A stretch of DNA of 64,000 nucleotides, taken from Clavaria fumosa (lineage: Eukaryota; Basidiomycota; Agaricomycetes; Agaricales; Clavariaceae). Where the stretch lies: positions 620,001 to 684,000 of the forward strand of contig OX637798.1 in assembly GCA_951802425.1 (NCBI GenBank), given 5' to 3'. A model generated the notes under the pieces. It was given only the letters and a program-made list of their open reading frames with translations. It searched no databases and was not told the origin of the DNA. The first letter of the stretch is position 1, and each line of letters starts with the position of its first letter. The translations under genes were made by a program, and so were the position numbers. Positions 10,851 to 21,926 of this stretch are shown one piece after another.

Positions 10851-13581
10851 TTAAAAAGCGCCTCCATCCCAACTTGCTCTCTTTCTCTTGTTGTCGTTCG
10901 ACTTTCTCAACGCTAAGTCCTGTGGAGACGCAGCACTCTGACCTCGATGATGATGCAGTGAATGTGTGCGTCCCATGACTCTTACCCGCGGAGGCGCCGA
11001 TGGGTTGAGCGCCGGGGGAGGAGGTGGCGCGAGTGGCGGAGGGTGGATGCCCATTGCCCTCAGCGTCCCAGTTGCCGTGGACTGTGCAAGGTCGAGCGCT
11101 TGCCCCTGGCGCGAATTAGTTTGGTCCGCGAGCGGCGCGGCGTCTAGGGTGCCCATGTGATAATGCAGATCGAGGAACGGTAAGTCGTACAGGTCGTGCG
11201 GCGCGCGGGACACGTCGTGTGGGGTAGACACCAATAGCGAGGCGGGGCCCCAGAGGTCCTGTACCGGCACGTGCCCGAAAGAGGGCAGCGAGCGCGTTGC
11301 GCCGACGTGTGGAGCCGAGTGGATGTGCCCCGGGCCGACGGGACGTGTAGGCGGCACAGCGCGGTGCTCGGATGGCGGGACAGAGACCGACCGTGGGTGG
11401 TGCATTGGTGGCGGGAGGTGACTGAAACTCGTGAGCGAGCGGAGCGGCTGCGGCTGCGTTAGCGGCGTTGCAGGTGGTGTCGTGTGCAGCTCCTGCGGTA
11501 GGTTGACGAGGTCATCCAGATTGTGCTGCGGAAGCGCGAACGCGCCCAGGTCGACATCAACAAGCGCGTCGGGATCGTCCTTCGGCTGTTGCGGCTGCTG
11601 GTGCTGCCGCCTACGTGCGCTGATGGACTCGTGCGTCCCGTCCATCCTATCGAGAGGCGCCTCAGCTTGGTCGTTGAGCGTTAACTGCTCGATCTCCTCT
11701 ATGCCCGGTAGCGGGAGCACCGGTGTGTGCAGTTGCATGGGATGTATGCCCGCCGACTGCGACACGTCGGACAGCCCCAGCCCGAGCGTGCCAAAACCGA
11801 ACCCCGAGCCGTACGTCTGCAGCGATTGGTGCGGCTGGTGCGGCTGGTGTGTGCGCGAGCCGAAAATGAGATCGCCCGCGTAGTCAGAGTGGTGCGTGAA
11901 GCCCCAGAAGCCGCTCGGCGCAAAGGCGTCCGCGTCCGAGAATGTGGAGTGGCTGTCGCCGACGCCCACCTCGGAGGCAAAGTCGTGCGCGTACGACGTC
12001 GGCAGCAGGTCGTAACGGTCCATCACGCCGTGGCTCAGTGTATGGAACGAGAACGGGGAGGATGGTGTTGGAGAGAGTCCACCAATGAAGGACGAGGTGC
12101 CACTGGAGGCCGTAGAGTCGAGCCGCGGATTAGCAGAGAACCAATCGTTCGTGCCCCATGCAGATTTGCCTATCATACCGAAATCTGCGCGACGGAAAGA
12201 GAGCGGAGCCATGAGGTAGTCGGAAGATATATGGGAGGACGTTGGGGAGCCGGCGGTGGTTGATGACCATGCACTTGTGCCGGGGAGAACGGGTGTCTCC
12301 ACTCCTGTGGACCAACTTTGCGAGGTCTGCGAATCGCTGATGTCAACTTGCAAAGGGCTCAATGTGAACTCAGAAAGAGAGATTGGCTCGACGGGAGGCA
12401 TCGGCCCGGGCAAGGGGTCAATGGCTTCCATGCCGGAATCAGCAACCTGACCGCGCTTGTTGGGGTGTGCACGTGCAGCTCCTTTTCCAGGAAATGTAGC
12501 CGCCACCTCCTCCCCACCCGAGCTGTCCTCGTCCTCAGAATTGTCGACGCTCTGAGGCACGCTCTTCGTGCCGCCGCGCAACAAGCCTTGACTCGTTTGG
12601 GCCCGTCTCCTCCGCGCGGGGCTGCGGACATGTGTGACGCCGGCGCTACTGATCGCGAGCTGGTCGTCAGTTGCAGCTCGCAAAGGCCGGGTTTTGACTT
12701 CCTCGTTCTGCTTCTTCTTGGACACGCCACGCGGCTTGTATCCAGCGGCCTGGTAGAGGTGGGGAAATGCGTTGCGGAAGCGGTCGCGCAAGTCGGTGGA
12801 GCGTCGGTTCTGCTCCTGGAATATGGGGTCTTTGACGATAGTGGCCCATACTGTGCCGTGCTTTTCATAGCCGGCCTTGAGGGCGCGATCCTCTTCTTCT
12901 GTGAACGGCCGCCGCTTCTTGCTGCGAGTCTTCTCAAATAGAGAGGAACCGTCTGGAAGGGTGGAGCGAATTTTGCTGGAGAGGTGGGTCTTAGCGTTCG
13001 GATAGTGAATCTTGTATGCATCTGGAAAGTATGTACGGAATCTAGGGTTTTGAAGTTAAACACGACTGGAGGGTCATATCAAAGAGCTAAAAAATACCTG
13101 TCTTTGAGATCGACGGGAGAGCGATTATCAAACTTGAGAGTGGAGTCTTTGAGAATGGCCTTCCAGTTGCCGACGCCCCACTAAGTGTGCATATGCGTCT
13201 CCGATTCAGTGAAAAGAACATAGATTGTGCATCAACGACACGTACCGTGTTGCATCCGTCCACCAGCATTTGGGTTTCCTCTTGGGTCCACTTTTTCCTT
13301 GGCTTTTTCTCTGAAGGCTCTTGTTCATCGTCACCCTCGTCGCTAGCAATTTTGCGCATCTTTCCCCGCTTCGTCGGCACCATATCGGAAGACGTGTTCA
13401 CTGCGGTGTCGTCACGGAAGCTCCACGCTGGGACGAGACGCGGAGATGAAGGAAGTGCAAGAGAGACGCGTCGTAGCTTCAAAGGTGTTGCGGAAGGCGG
13501 CGGAGGGGCTGTGAAAGAGAATGTGGATGTGGAAGGTGGCTTGCAAGAGCCCTTCGAGGCTGGCGCAGCGTTGTCGGACAT
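10851..13581 (-). CDS. Double-Myb telobox-type DNA-binding protein (Teb1/Mug152-like)
   Basis: Three exons (13581-13246, 13180-13098, 13041-10851) give about 869 residues. Two Myb/SANT repeats are near the N-terminus. The first, about residues 95-150, starts KKWTQEET and contains WGVGNWKAILKD and SPVDLKDRFR. The second, about 183-237, starts RRPFTEEED and contains HGTVWATIVKD and STDLRDRFRNAFP. VDLKDRFR/TDLRDRFR are telobox-like third helices as in TRF, Tbf1 and fission yeast Teb1 (Mug152), which read TTAGGG-like sites at telomeres or promoters. A basic stretch (PTKRGKMRK, KKPRKK) precedes repeat 1. The remaining ~600 residues are low-complexity (Ser, Pro, Gln, His), probably an activation or interaction region. 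Both introns fall within or beside the Myb repeats. Whether it acts at telomeres or as a transcription factor cannot be told from sequence. Confidence 0.85.
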
Positions 13582-14904
13582 GATTTTCTTTCTACTCTGA
13601 GATGAATACGCGCCCGGATGGTGCAAAAAGAGTGGGTGCTAGTCAGACGATGAGCGAACAAGAGATGTGGCTGAGAGCGAAGAGTGGAAATTTCTCCGCA
13701 ACAAGCGAGCTGATGCGGAACTGGGGCTGAATCAGGTGTGATGCGATGCGGCAACGAGTGGGTGGGTCGCAGTAGTAGTCGTCGTCACCGTCGTCGTCGT
13801 CGTCGCTGTTATGGGGCTTATGATGGTGGAGATGAAGGACGATGATGGCTAGGCTAGCTCTTATTGGCGGTGCATCGTGTTCCTTCTAAAAGCTCGCTCC
13901 CCCTTCCCCTGCAAATAATTTGCCCACGTTGCGAATCTCCACACTCTATGCTGTACTGCATCTTGCCTCGCCCGTTGCTGCCCTCCAACGTGTGGCAGCG
14001 ACGCCGCTATCTGTAATCCAAATCCATCTCACGAGGCTAGGGCTTGTCGCAATTCTCCCATTTTACCAGTCATCATTCATCATGCATGTTGTTATCAGCG
14101 TCACACTGTCGTGTTCCACGTTCTAGACCGCCGACAGAATCCGTGATTGTACAGCACTTCGACGCAAGGATGATTAACATGCAGCTGCAGTGCGGGGAAT
14201 TTCGAGTCATACTCTGCTTTTGCAACAAAAAAGATTTTCAGTACAGTACAACACTCCCGGTGGTTGCCTGACTACAAAAGGGATGGGGCAAAACGTCGCA
14301 AGTGCAGTCACGGGATACAATGAGATTTACACATGAATGAGAAGGTACAGCTTTGCTTCTAGCTTCAAGCTTGAGGATCTGCCTATGATCGCGAATGTGA
14401 AAGGCAAACGATACGTGTGAAATACAGAGTGGAATGAAAAAGTCCCGAAGATTTGCAAACTAGAGTGGACTACACAATTCGGGTGGTAGTTTGTAGTGAT
14501 ACAACCAAGATGCCTAAAATCGTATCAATGAAAAGGAAAAGTTCCAACGCCTTGAAAAAAAAAAAAAGAGTCTACAGGGAGACTCCCTGTTGGAGACGAC
14601 CTGCCGCTACGACAAGAGGGCGGCGGTTCCGGAAGCACAAACGGCCTCTGTTATCCCAGCGCGTATGACCACTGGCACAAGCGCAGGTGCAGAAGCGACG
14701 CCCCCCCCCCCCGTCGTGTACGGGAGACATGGCCGACGGCGTTGACCGTCGGGGCCAAGAGATCGTGGTACGAGGGCAGACCGCCAACGTCGAGCACGGC
14801 ACCCTCGCGTCGTGCCTGTGCACTGTTTGAAAGAGAAAACCGGCGGTGAGACAACACATCGAGGGTAGGTGGCGAGGAAACTGACTATCGTGACTTGGGC
14901 TGCG
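13582..14904. other. Intergenic, no gene seen
   Basis: No open frame here shows recognisable protein features. It holds a GTC/GTC-like microsatellite near 13768-13808, a run of 14 A near 14559 and a run of 12 C near 14701. The left part should contain the promoter of the double-Myb gene. Confidence 0.5.
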
Positions 14905-15938
14905 GCTCTGCGCAGCACGGTCCGCTTCAGCCATGCGCACGCAGAGGCGTACTCGCGTGGCGTGGAGCGGTTGCACGTGGAGATGGCGAACGTCATGAAG
15001 GACGGGATCGGCATGACCCATGTCACACGGTAGGGCCAGGTTCGGAGAAACAGTGGGAGTCGGACCTTCGGGAACGCTGCGACTAAATTTGTAGTGCACG
15101 TAGTCACAGCTGACGTATGGAACAATAGGGTTCAAATCGACCCGCGACCACAACAGGAAGCAGAGTACCGCCATGCCACACCTCATCTGCAGGAAGACCA
15201 GCAGTAGAAATGCATCTGCGTCATGGCGGGTACTACCTCGGCGAGGTAGCGCTTGAATCGCAAACGCCGGGTAGCAAAGTGCACGAGTGCCTTACCATAT
15301 AAGAAATGAATTGGAGAGGCGATGTGGGGAAGCAAAGCATTACTCACCTGCGAAGACGAGGGGGCGAGGGCAATAGCGAGGGGCAGGACGGTTAGGACCA
15401 GAATAGAGGAAATGGAATTATATGTGGTCGAACTGCAGCCCAGGTCTTCGTAAATATTGAAACGGTGTCCCTGAAATATGTATGCTGTGTGTGCGATGAG
15501 CGCATGCAAGACTGGGGAAGTAGGGCTCTGACATACATATGGGTATCATGAGGACTGGAAAAGCCCAACAAACGAGAGCCTCGCCCACGACGTATCGAAA
15601 AGTGAAGAAAATGGTGGTTCGACAGGCAGCCAGCCTCTCCAGTTGTATGGAGATGCACAGCAAACAAGTTGGAATGGCAAAATTACGACCTTCGTCACCT
15701 ACGAATACCGTGGAAGTTCAGGTGACAGATGCAGATTGCTAGATAATAAGCTCACCGAGATCACACCAAGCTACATGTATGACGCGCGCATGCCCAAGCC
15801 AGATGAAAACATTGATTCCGTCGATCATTTTCACAGCGAAAAGCCAAGCCGTCAAGTTCTTGCCCTCCAATAACAAGGGACAGGTACCAGAACCAGTACG
15901 CCCGCGAGTAGAGTGACAACTGGCCTTTCGACACCCAT
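14905..15938 (-). pseudogene. STE3-type pheromone receptor, frameshifted relic
   Basis: Translated pieces match STE3 receptors in order. MGVERPVVTLLAGVLVLVPV (start at 15938) resembles TM1. NLTAWLFAVKMI to VAWCDL resembles TM2 plus the WCD motif. PVLMIPI joined across a 52-nt intron to YIFQGHRFNIYEDLGC (15482-15434) is the hallmark TM4-TM5 loop (YIVQGHRF-like). NSISSILVLTVLPLAIAL resembles TM5, RRLRFKRYL the third cytoplasmic loop, and YVSCDYVHYKFSR the loop before TM7. At least two changes of frame lack a splice solution: one after VPCYWRAR, one in a T run near 15690. It therefore looks like a pseudogene unless the assembly has indels. STE3 receptors are G-protein-coupled receptors of the basidiomycete B (PR) mating locus. 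The 3' limit is approximate. No pheromone precursor was confirmed nearby. Confidence 0.72.
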
Positions 15939-16332
15939 GGCGGCCGGGGCATATTGAACGAGAGGGTGGAGGAGGTCACTATGAGCGATGAAGATATGGG
16001 CTTTCGATTTGAAGGTTGATGGCCACTGTCTATGGTTTTGAAAATAATCCATCAGAAGCTGCTGTACCATTCCGATTCAATTTTTGAATACTGAATTCGC
16101 TTCTCCACCAGCAACCAAAAAGGCAGACTTTGAAGTATAAGATGGCCAAGTCATATTAGCACTGACGGAACGTAAAATCGGGATCATACGGAGACGATTG
16201 CTGCCAGTAATTGTAGCGTAGCGCCCTCTTCTTGGACCGCCACACTGTACCTAACTCACGTACCTAACTCGCCGAATACGGTATGGTGTTCGTCTGTTCA
16301 ATTTGTTATGCATTCTCCTTCTGCTTGTACAC
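15939..16332. other. Divergent intergenic region
   Basis: Lies between the receptor relic (-) and the MLKL-N-like gene (+). It contains a direct repeat CTAACTCACGTACCTAACTC near 16250-16270. No gene seen. Confidence 0.4.
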
Positions 16333-17085
16333 ATGTCCTGGTTTCGTAGACTTGGATTGGGGGGGACTCCATCTCCAGAGCCTCGAGCGCCAGCTGATGT
16401 CGACCCAGAGCTTGCTGGACAAGAGCAACAATCTGTTCCATTTCTAGGGTCAGCTTACACCCCGCCAACAACGAGGGCAAGAGCAGAGGTTGCTGTACGG
16501 CGGGTATTCAATGTCGGCCACGAAGTCCTTTTAGCAGCGGAACCTCTTCTTCAACTGGTGCCTGTGCCTGGCTTAGCCGCTGCTGCGAGCAGTCTCCTGA
16601 AGATATGGGACCTTGCGCAAGTGCGTACTTCCCCATTCCCAATCATGAGGGTGCCAGTTTGTGCTCATATACTTGGCAGAAGGTAACTGATCAGCAAGAA
16701 CAATGCCTTGGTCTCGTCGAAAGAGCAGCGAATCTGCTGAAAGCTATCATTGACAAGCTTTTATCCCTGGGGTCGGGCCCTTTGCCACCAACCACAATGG
16801 CGACTGTCGAGACTTTGAACATGTGCGTGTCTAGGATACATTTATGCATCGCTCGATTACGGATCTCTTTGAAGGAGATTGTTCGAAATACAATTAGTTC
16901 TGGATCAGCAAGCCAGACGCAGTCCCGTGGTCCGGCTTCTCAGAACCGCCGAGATCGAACGCAAATTACAAGACTGCAACGACAAATTGCTGGACTCGGC
17001 ACGCGAATTTGAGGCGAGTGCGACCAGCCATAACACGCGTACTATGTATGCTAAAATTTACGTTCTAGATCCTACTTCATATTGA
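16333..17085 (+). CDS. MLKL N-terminal-domain-like protein (HeLo-like four-helix bundle)
   Basis: Exons 16333-16620, 16680-16822 and 16875 onward join in phase across 59- and 52-nt introns. After a Pro-rich leader the protein shows VGHEVLLAAEPLLQLVPVPG, then LLKIWDLAQKVTDQQEQCLG, LVERAANLLKAI, then FEIQLVLDQQARRSPVVRLL, AEIERKLQDCNDKLLDSARE. This succession (amphipathic helix, xxAxKVKxNxExC, LxERxxxLL, a brace-like helix and ExxxxIxxCNxxLxDA) is the pattern of MLKL-N/HeLo-like domains found at the N-terminus of many mushroom proteins, often with kinase, NB-ARC or other C-terminal parts. In the family this bundle mediates membrane-linked cell death or scaffolding. The 3' end is uncertain: one frame stops at 17085, but further exons could link it to the E2-like gene 330 bp downstream. 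Start chosen at the ATG preceding a basic helix (MSWFRRLGLGG). Confidence 0.6.
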
Positions 17086-17410
17086 CATGGCTGTATGGCT
17101 CTTTTCTCTGAACCAGGAGCTGGTACAGTGCAATTACCTCGTATTTTAGCATTTGCGCCCAACCCAATTATATCTACAACTAGAGACAGCAAAGGCAGTT
17201 GCTGCTTCCAGCTGAAACGAGCAATACAGAGTCTTCTGATTCCCGTCAGTTGCGTCGACCCAGCGCTATCCAGGGGTGTCCCGGAATGAATACCTGTGAT
17301 ACATTTCTCTACCCGTGCCCGTTCCGTTCTTCTGAACATGATTTCCAGTTGCATCCCTTGCAATTCGCCAACTCTCTCAGCCGTTCTTTTCATGCATCAG
17401 TTGCACGGGA
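17086..17410. other. Linker between the MLKL-N-like and E2-like coding parts
   Basis: A hydrophilic open frame (about 17199-17300, with SSDSRQLRRPSAIQG) could be an exon joining the two parts. Several GT and AG sites fit, and sequence alone does not decide between one fused gene and two genes. Confidence 0.35.
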
Positions 17411-18549
17411 TCAGCTCCCTGCGCCCACCCACTCGAATGCATCCACGAGGCCCGAATCGCGAACCCCATTCGTGCGTCAGCTGAGATCGGCATCACTGGG
17501 CGCGAGAACCTCGTCCGCGTTTCAGTAGACGCCTCCCGCTACACCGTCGACTGGACGCTGTATTGCTGGGGCAGCCGCTACTACGACACAGCTTCGTTCA
17601 TCGGCAAGATCTCGTACGAACCCAACATGCGCGGGCGGCCCCGCCTCAAATTCGAGACGCCGGTGTTCCACCCGGCTATCGCTAGATGGGGCGGCATCAG
17701 CACGTACTGGGGATGGGACCACACGCAGCACTGGAGCGAGATCCTGACGAACATCGTGCATGCCATCGTGGATCTCGAGTCATACCAGGAGGGCCATATC
17801 TCGTACGGCTTTGATTGCTTCAACGACGACGCCGTCGTCCTGCTCCGCCAGCAGCCGGCCTCGTTTGCCCAGTTTGTCTCTTGGCACACCCAGACGCGTG
17901 TATTCGAGCTCGACGAGGAGTACGGCAGCCAGGAGCTCCTCAACCTCTCCCCACAGTCCGCAGGGCTCTACATCGAGGGGACGCGCCACGCAATCGGGCT
18001 TCTGAAAGGCATGGTCGACCGTGACCAGCTAGGACAGCTGGACCCCGTAATCACGCGGTTCGAGACAGCGTGCGCCAACAACGACGTGGAAGACGTGTCG
18101 AGGGCATCGCGCACCCTTGCTGAGCTTTATTTCGGACGCTCGGGCCTGCGACCCGCCCCGCGACCCTTCCTACGATCCTCGTCTCCAGTCGTAAGGCCTT
18201 CGTCGCCCCAATATCACGATGTGCAAGAACGCGTGGCAAGAAGCACCCACCAGTTCCAAATCTTCCTCAAGACTCTGACTGGGAAAACTCGCACGTTTGA
18301 TGTTGGGGATGACTTACCTGTGGAATACCTCATGAGTATGATTAAGGATAAGGAAGGCATTCCCGTGTCTGAACAGAGACTCTTGTACGCTGGCAAACAA
18401 CTCGAGATTGGACGGGTCCTAAGCGGTATGTCTACTGCTGCTCTGCCTATGTATTGTCGCTGGAATGACTCTTGACTGGTACAGATTATAGTATCCAGAA
18501 GGAGAGCACCCTCCACTTGATGACTCGACTGTATGGGGGTCATGAATGA
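17411..18549 (+). CDS. E2-like (no catalytic Cys) domain fused to a C-terminal ubiquitin-like domain
   Basis: The frame is open from 17411 to 18425 and continues after a 59-nt intron (18426-18484) to a stop at 18549; the true first exon is unresolved. The N-terminal part follows an E2 fold: helix (HEARIANPIR), VRVSVDASRYTVDWTLYCWG, SFIGKISYEPN, RPRLKFETPVFHPAI (the E2 PxVxFxTxIxHPNI), then a Trp-rich region, HWSEILTNIVHAIVD. Where E2 enzymes have the catalytic Cys after HPN, it reads GGIS (Ser at 17699-17701), so it should be inactive, like UEV proteins. The last 90 residues (from 18254) are ubiquitin-like: FQIFLKTLTGKT, IKDKEGIP, EQRLLYAGKQLE, YSIQKESTLHL, ending RLYGGHE. Lys equivalent to K6, K11, K48 and K63 are kept. 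The GlyGly is followed by HisGlu, so conjugation would need trimming. A broken second copy lies at 52147-53140. Confidence 0.7.
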
Positions 18550-18698
18550 ATGTCCTGTATCATCAGGATACATGCATGCATTTGGCAAGGAAACTATAGT
18601 TCTGTGTGTCATACAGTTGTGGACAAGCAAAACCATCTTGTTTGATATTGACAGGGGAATTTTTTGGCACAAAATGGGCTTCAGATTTGGACTCAGAG
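18550..18698. other. 3' flank of the E2-like gene
   Basis: About 150 bp; the first ~70 bp is shared with the second gene copy (to about 53140), giving the right limit of the duplication. Confidence 0.5.
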
Positions 18699-18992
18699 TG
18701 TAAGGCCCCAGGCCTTCTCTATTTCTGATTACATAATCTACCTCCCATATCTAGTTCAATAAGCATAGCCACTTGGCTATGCTTATATCAGCAGCCCTCT
18801 GGAGGGCTGCTTGCCTATATATATGATGTTGCAACTGTACAGAGAGGGCAGATCCCTCTACATAGAACTACCTACTCAATATACTGTAGTTTTTTGACCT
18901 TAAGTTCGGTCACATGTCACACCAATTTCTGGAGACCCTGCCAATAATTTTCTTTTGAATTTTCTGAATTTTTGGCCAACCCTAACCTTACA
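18699..18992 (+). repeat. Probable 5' LTR of Ty3 relic D
   Basis: Starts TGTAAGG and could end CCTTACA at 18992, giving 7-bp inverted ends, with TATATATA near 18815. The matching 3' LTR is absent, so the limits are tentative. It contains one arm of a 26-nt inverted repeat (18882-18907 with 18999-19024, about 24 of 26 pairing). Confidence 0.4.
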
Positions 18993-19150
18993 CATGATGA
19001 ACTTAAGGTTGAAAAACTACAGTAACATTGAGTCTGGTTCTTTTGAGGGATAAGCTACCTTTACAACTTTTTTGAACCTTCAACACAACAAGTGTGGTTA
19101 AAATGGGTCACCCCCATATAGCTGTGCCGAAAAAGCACAACTGAAAGGGA

Positions 19151-20490
19151 GTGGAGACTCCTCCCTTGGTAGGACCCCTGTGTGACACAAGTGTCACACA
19201 GCCAGAGGGGATAGGACCCTCTGTCAAGCCCAGTGGTGAACCACCACTAAGGGCTGATGTGGCGTCACTGGCCCCTGACAACAGCATTAGGTCCAAAATG
19301 CCATCGACACATAGCAACTGCCACAAGGATGGCACTACAATGCACCAAGTCACTGGTGAGGTGCCAGTGGTTGGGAAGGCTGGGCCTTCCAAAGGAAAGG
19401 GCAAAGAGCCCTTAGAAACTCGTGAGAGGTGGTTGCGAGACTGCTCAAGCTCACGGGCTCCCTCCAATGTCGGAGATGAGCAAACAGCAATAGCGCAAGC
19501 TAACACTGTAGCCAAGAGACTCTTGGATATTCAGGCGGAGCTCTCCCACCAGGATGAAGAGTTTGATGCTCTCATAAGGGTGATGAAAAATTGCCAGGCT
19601 GGTATCTGGCAATGGCTAAGTGAGGAAGCTACCCACATTAGGCAGGTATTGGACTCACTAGATGATCAGGGAGCAGTGCTAGTGGCTCCCTTATGGTGGC
19701 AACACCGTGAATCATTGGATCATGAGGTGGGACTTGTCCCACCTAGCCAGGCGCTCTTGGGGGTAGCCCTGGAGGCTGGATGGATGGTGCCAGCCAACCG
19801 TGAGGAAGGGTGGCGAAGGGAGAACCATGTGGACAGTTCTCAAGCCCCTGGCGAACCAGGATTGGAGGGCAGTGGCCCTCGAGAGACAGCAGGGCTGGAG
19901 CCGCAGCCTACCTTGTGTTACCTGCAATTGGGTCAGTGAGAGCCAATGGGTTGAATGGGCCCATTTGGATGGATGGAACTGCCCCAGAAGGAGTGGGAGA
20001 TTACTCAGGAAGTATCCCTGAGTTCTACCAACAACCAAAGTGATGTGCTACATCACTATCTTGTAATGATATGAGATAAAACCTTGCTATTGCCTGAGGC
20101 AATAGCTGAGATTAAGGGGATCAAGATTGAGCCCCCTGAGCTCTATGATGGACAAGATGATCTTGTCATCTGGGAAAGGTGGCTCGATGGCCTCCTTAAT
20201 ACATCTACTTTTATAGAGTAGTCAGACTGCAGTTGGAGAACCAATGCATCATGTTAGCAGGTTTGCAACTGAGTGGAATAGCCGCTACTTGGTATACCCA
20301 AGAAGTAACAGGACTGTCCTGTGCCCCTTGAAGGTGGACCTTCAAGGAATTGATAACTGCTATGTTTAAGTGGTTTCTGACTGAGGTAATGGCCCAAAAG
20401 GTGGTGGATGCCTTCTACCAGGTAAAGTTCACAAAGGCAAAGGGCACCTTGGGATTCTGGAACAAACTGGCCCAGGTGGCTGAGTGAATG
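19151..20490 (+). pseudogene. Gag N-terminal part of element D
   Basis: An open frame of 262 codons (19151-19939) encodes a hydrophilic protein with a helical segment (AKRLLDIQAELSHQDEEFDA). From 20100 the sequence reads like a gag core (IKIEPPELYDGQ, WERWLDGL, VVDAFYQVKFTKAKGTLGFW) but with several stops and frame changes. It runs into the next open frame at 20488. The whole is a decayed gag. Confidence 0.5.
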
Positions 20491-21669
20491 CTCACCCTGC
20501 CTGATGCGGGTCTGATGAAGAGGCAGTTCCTTAATGGACTGCCTAACAAGATGGTGGAGGCCATCTTCAAAACTCGTGCAATTAGCATCAAGTTATCCTC
20601 TGTCGAGGATATTATCAATGCTAGTCACCAAGTGGAAGCAACCCTCCACTACCTCCAGCAGCAGAGGGCAGTGCCTTTGTCAGGGAACCCAGCAGGTACC
20701 AGAGGAAACCTGCCCACAGGTAGAGTACCTGTGGGGCAGTGGTTTGTGAGACTGCAGCCGTATTGGCTGCACACAGACCACAGGCCAGGGGAACCTGTTC
20801 CCCTGTGGATTGACTGTGCATGGGATGAATGCGCCCCAGTCGGAGGGAGTAAACCCTGGCTAGAACCACCTAAGGCTGGGCCACAAATTGGAGAGGAGCA
20901 GAAGGCTCCTCTAACATGTTATACCTGCAGGAAAGCAGGGCACTATGCAAGTGCGTGTCTGCAGTTGCAGCAAAAGCCAGAGGCTTTTAGGGGAAACATA
21001 AGGAACTACACCTTACAGGAGGATCCAGGCAAGGTGGAGCCTGATAAACCACAGGAGATACCTGCAGTTGGAAGTGAGGAGCTGGAAGGCGAAAACCTAC
21101 TGGAGGAAGTCATGGAAGATGACTATGCTGGTCATGGGGACCAGTACAATTCGGATGAGCTCTTCATCCTCGAAGAGCTTGAGGAAGAGACAGAAAGTGA
21201 CCAGGTCACTGGAATCTGTGAAGTGGAGGAAGACAATGTCCTCTACATGACAGAAGTGTGTGTTGGACATGTGGATGACAGGCTGTTCTGGGTGCATGTC
21301 TGGAAAGAACAGACAGGATTGCATCTGGTAGTAACAAAGGAGGCAAGACAATGCCTCACAGTCTACATCACCATGAACAGTGTGAAAGTGTACACACTTT
21401 TTGATTCAGGAAGCACCCTGGACTTAATGAGCCTGGACTTCACCCAGGTGATGAAGGTACCAACCTTCCAACTGGATAACCCAGTTCCAATCCAACCCGG
21501 CTGCATTGGCAGCCAATTGACAATCACACGTGGATGCCACATAGTGGTGGATTTGGGAGGAATATTGGTGGAAGACCAGTATTTTGATATAGCAAACATC
21601 GATTGCTATGACATTATAGTTGGGATGGCATTCATGTACAAACACCATGTGATATTGGATGTGCACTGA
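20488..21669 (+). pseudogene. Gag C-terminus, zinc knuckle and aspartic protease of element D
   Basis: One open frame holds the end of a capsid-like domain (RQFLNGLPNKMVEAIF), a CCHC knuckle (CYTCRKAGHYASAC), a long acidic linker, and a retropepsin-like domain: YTLFDSGSTLDLMS with the catalytic DSG, and DCYDIIVGMAFM near the end. The partner reverse transcriptase lies downstream in another open frame. Although this frame is open, the surrounding stops make the element non-functional. Confidence 0.7.
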
Positions 21670-21926
21670 AGTGCAATCCATATTGGCAATGGAAAGGAAA
21701 AAACCCTTCAGGCTATGTCGCCGAGTGAGGAAATGGAAGTGTTACGCCTCCATGTATTGGCAAAGAGTGCACTGAGGAAGGAAGCTCCAAAGAGCTGACT
21801 ACACTTGGGCCCCTGTGACAAGGGTGAGCCCTGGAAGGGGGGAGAGGCTAATGCCTCTGTAAATTTGAAAGATGATGCCTACCTCGAGGGCAGGCATGAG
21901 TACTGGTTTAACCAGTACTGAACTCT

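Noticed and set aside
11431..12941. Several + strand frames of 150-207 codons
   Set aside because: Shadows of the low-complexity C-terminal region of the double-Myb protein.
14572..15186. 204-codon minus-strand frame as a separate gene
   Set aside because: Its first part is the last transmembrane region of the STE3 relic in one of its shifted frames; the rest crosses a poly-C run and has no protein-like pattern.
18699..18992. Ending the LTR of relic D at GGTCACA near 18914 instead of CCTTACA at 18992
   Set aside because: No second LTR copy exists to decide; the CCTTACA end was preferred only because it mirrors TGTAAGG, so the feature is given low confidence.
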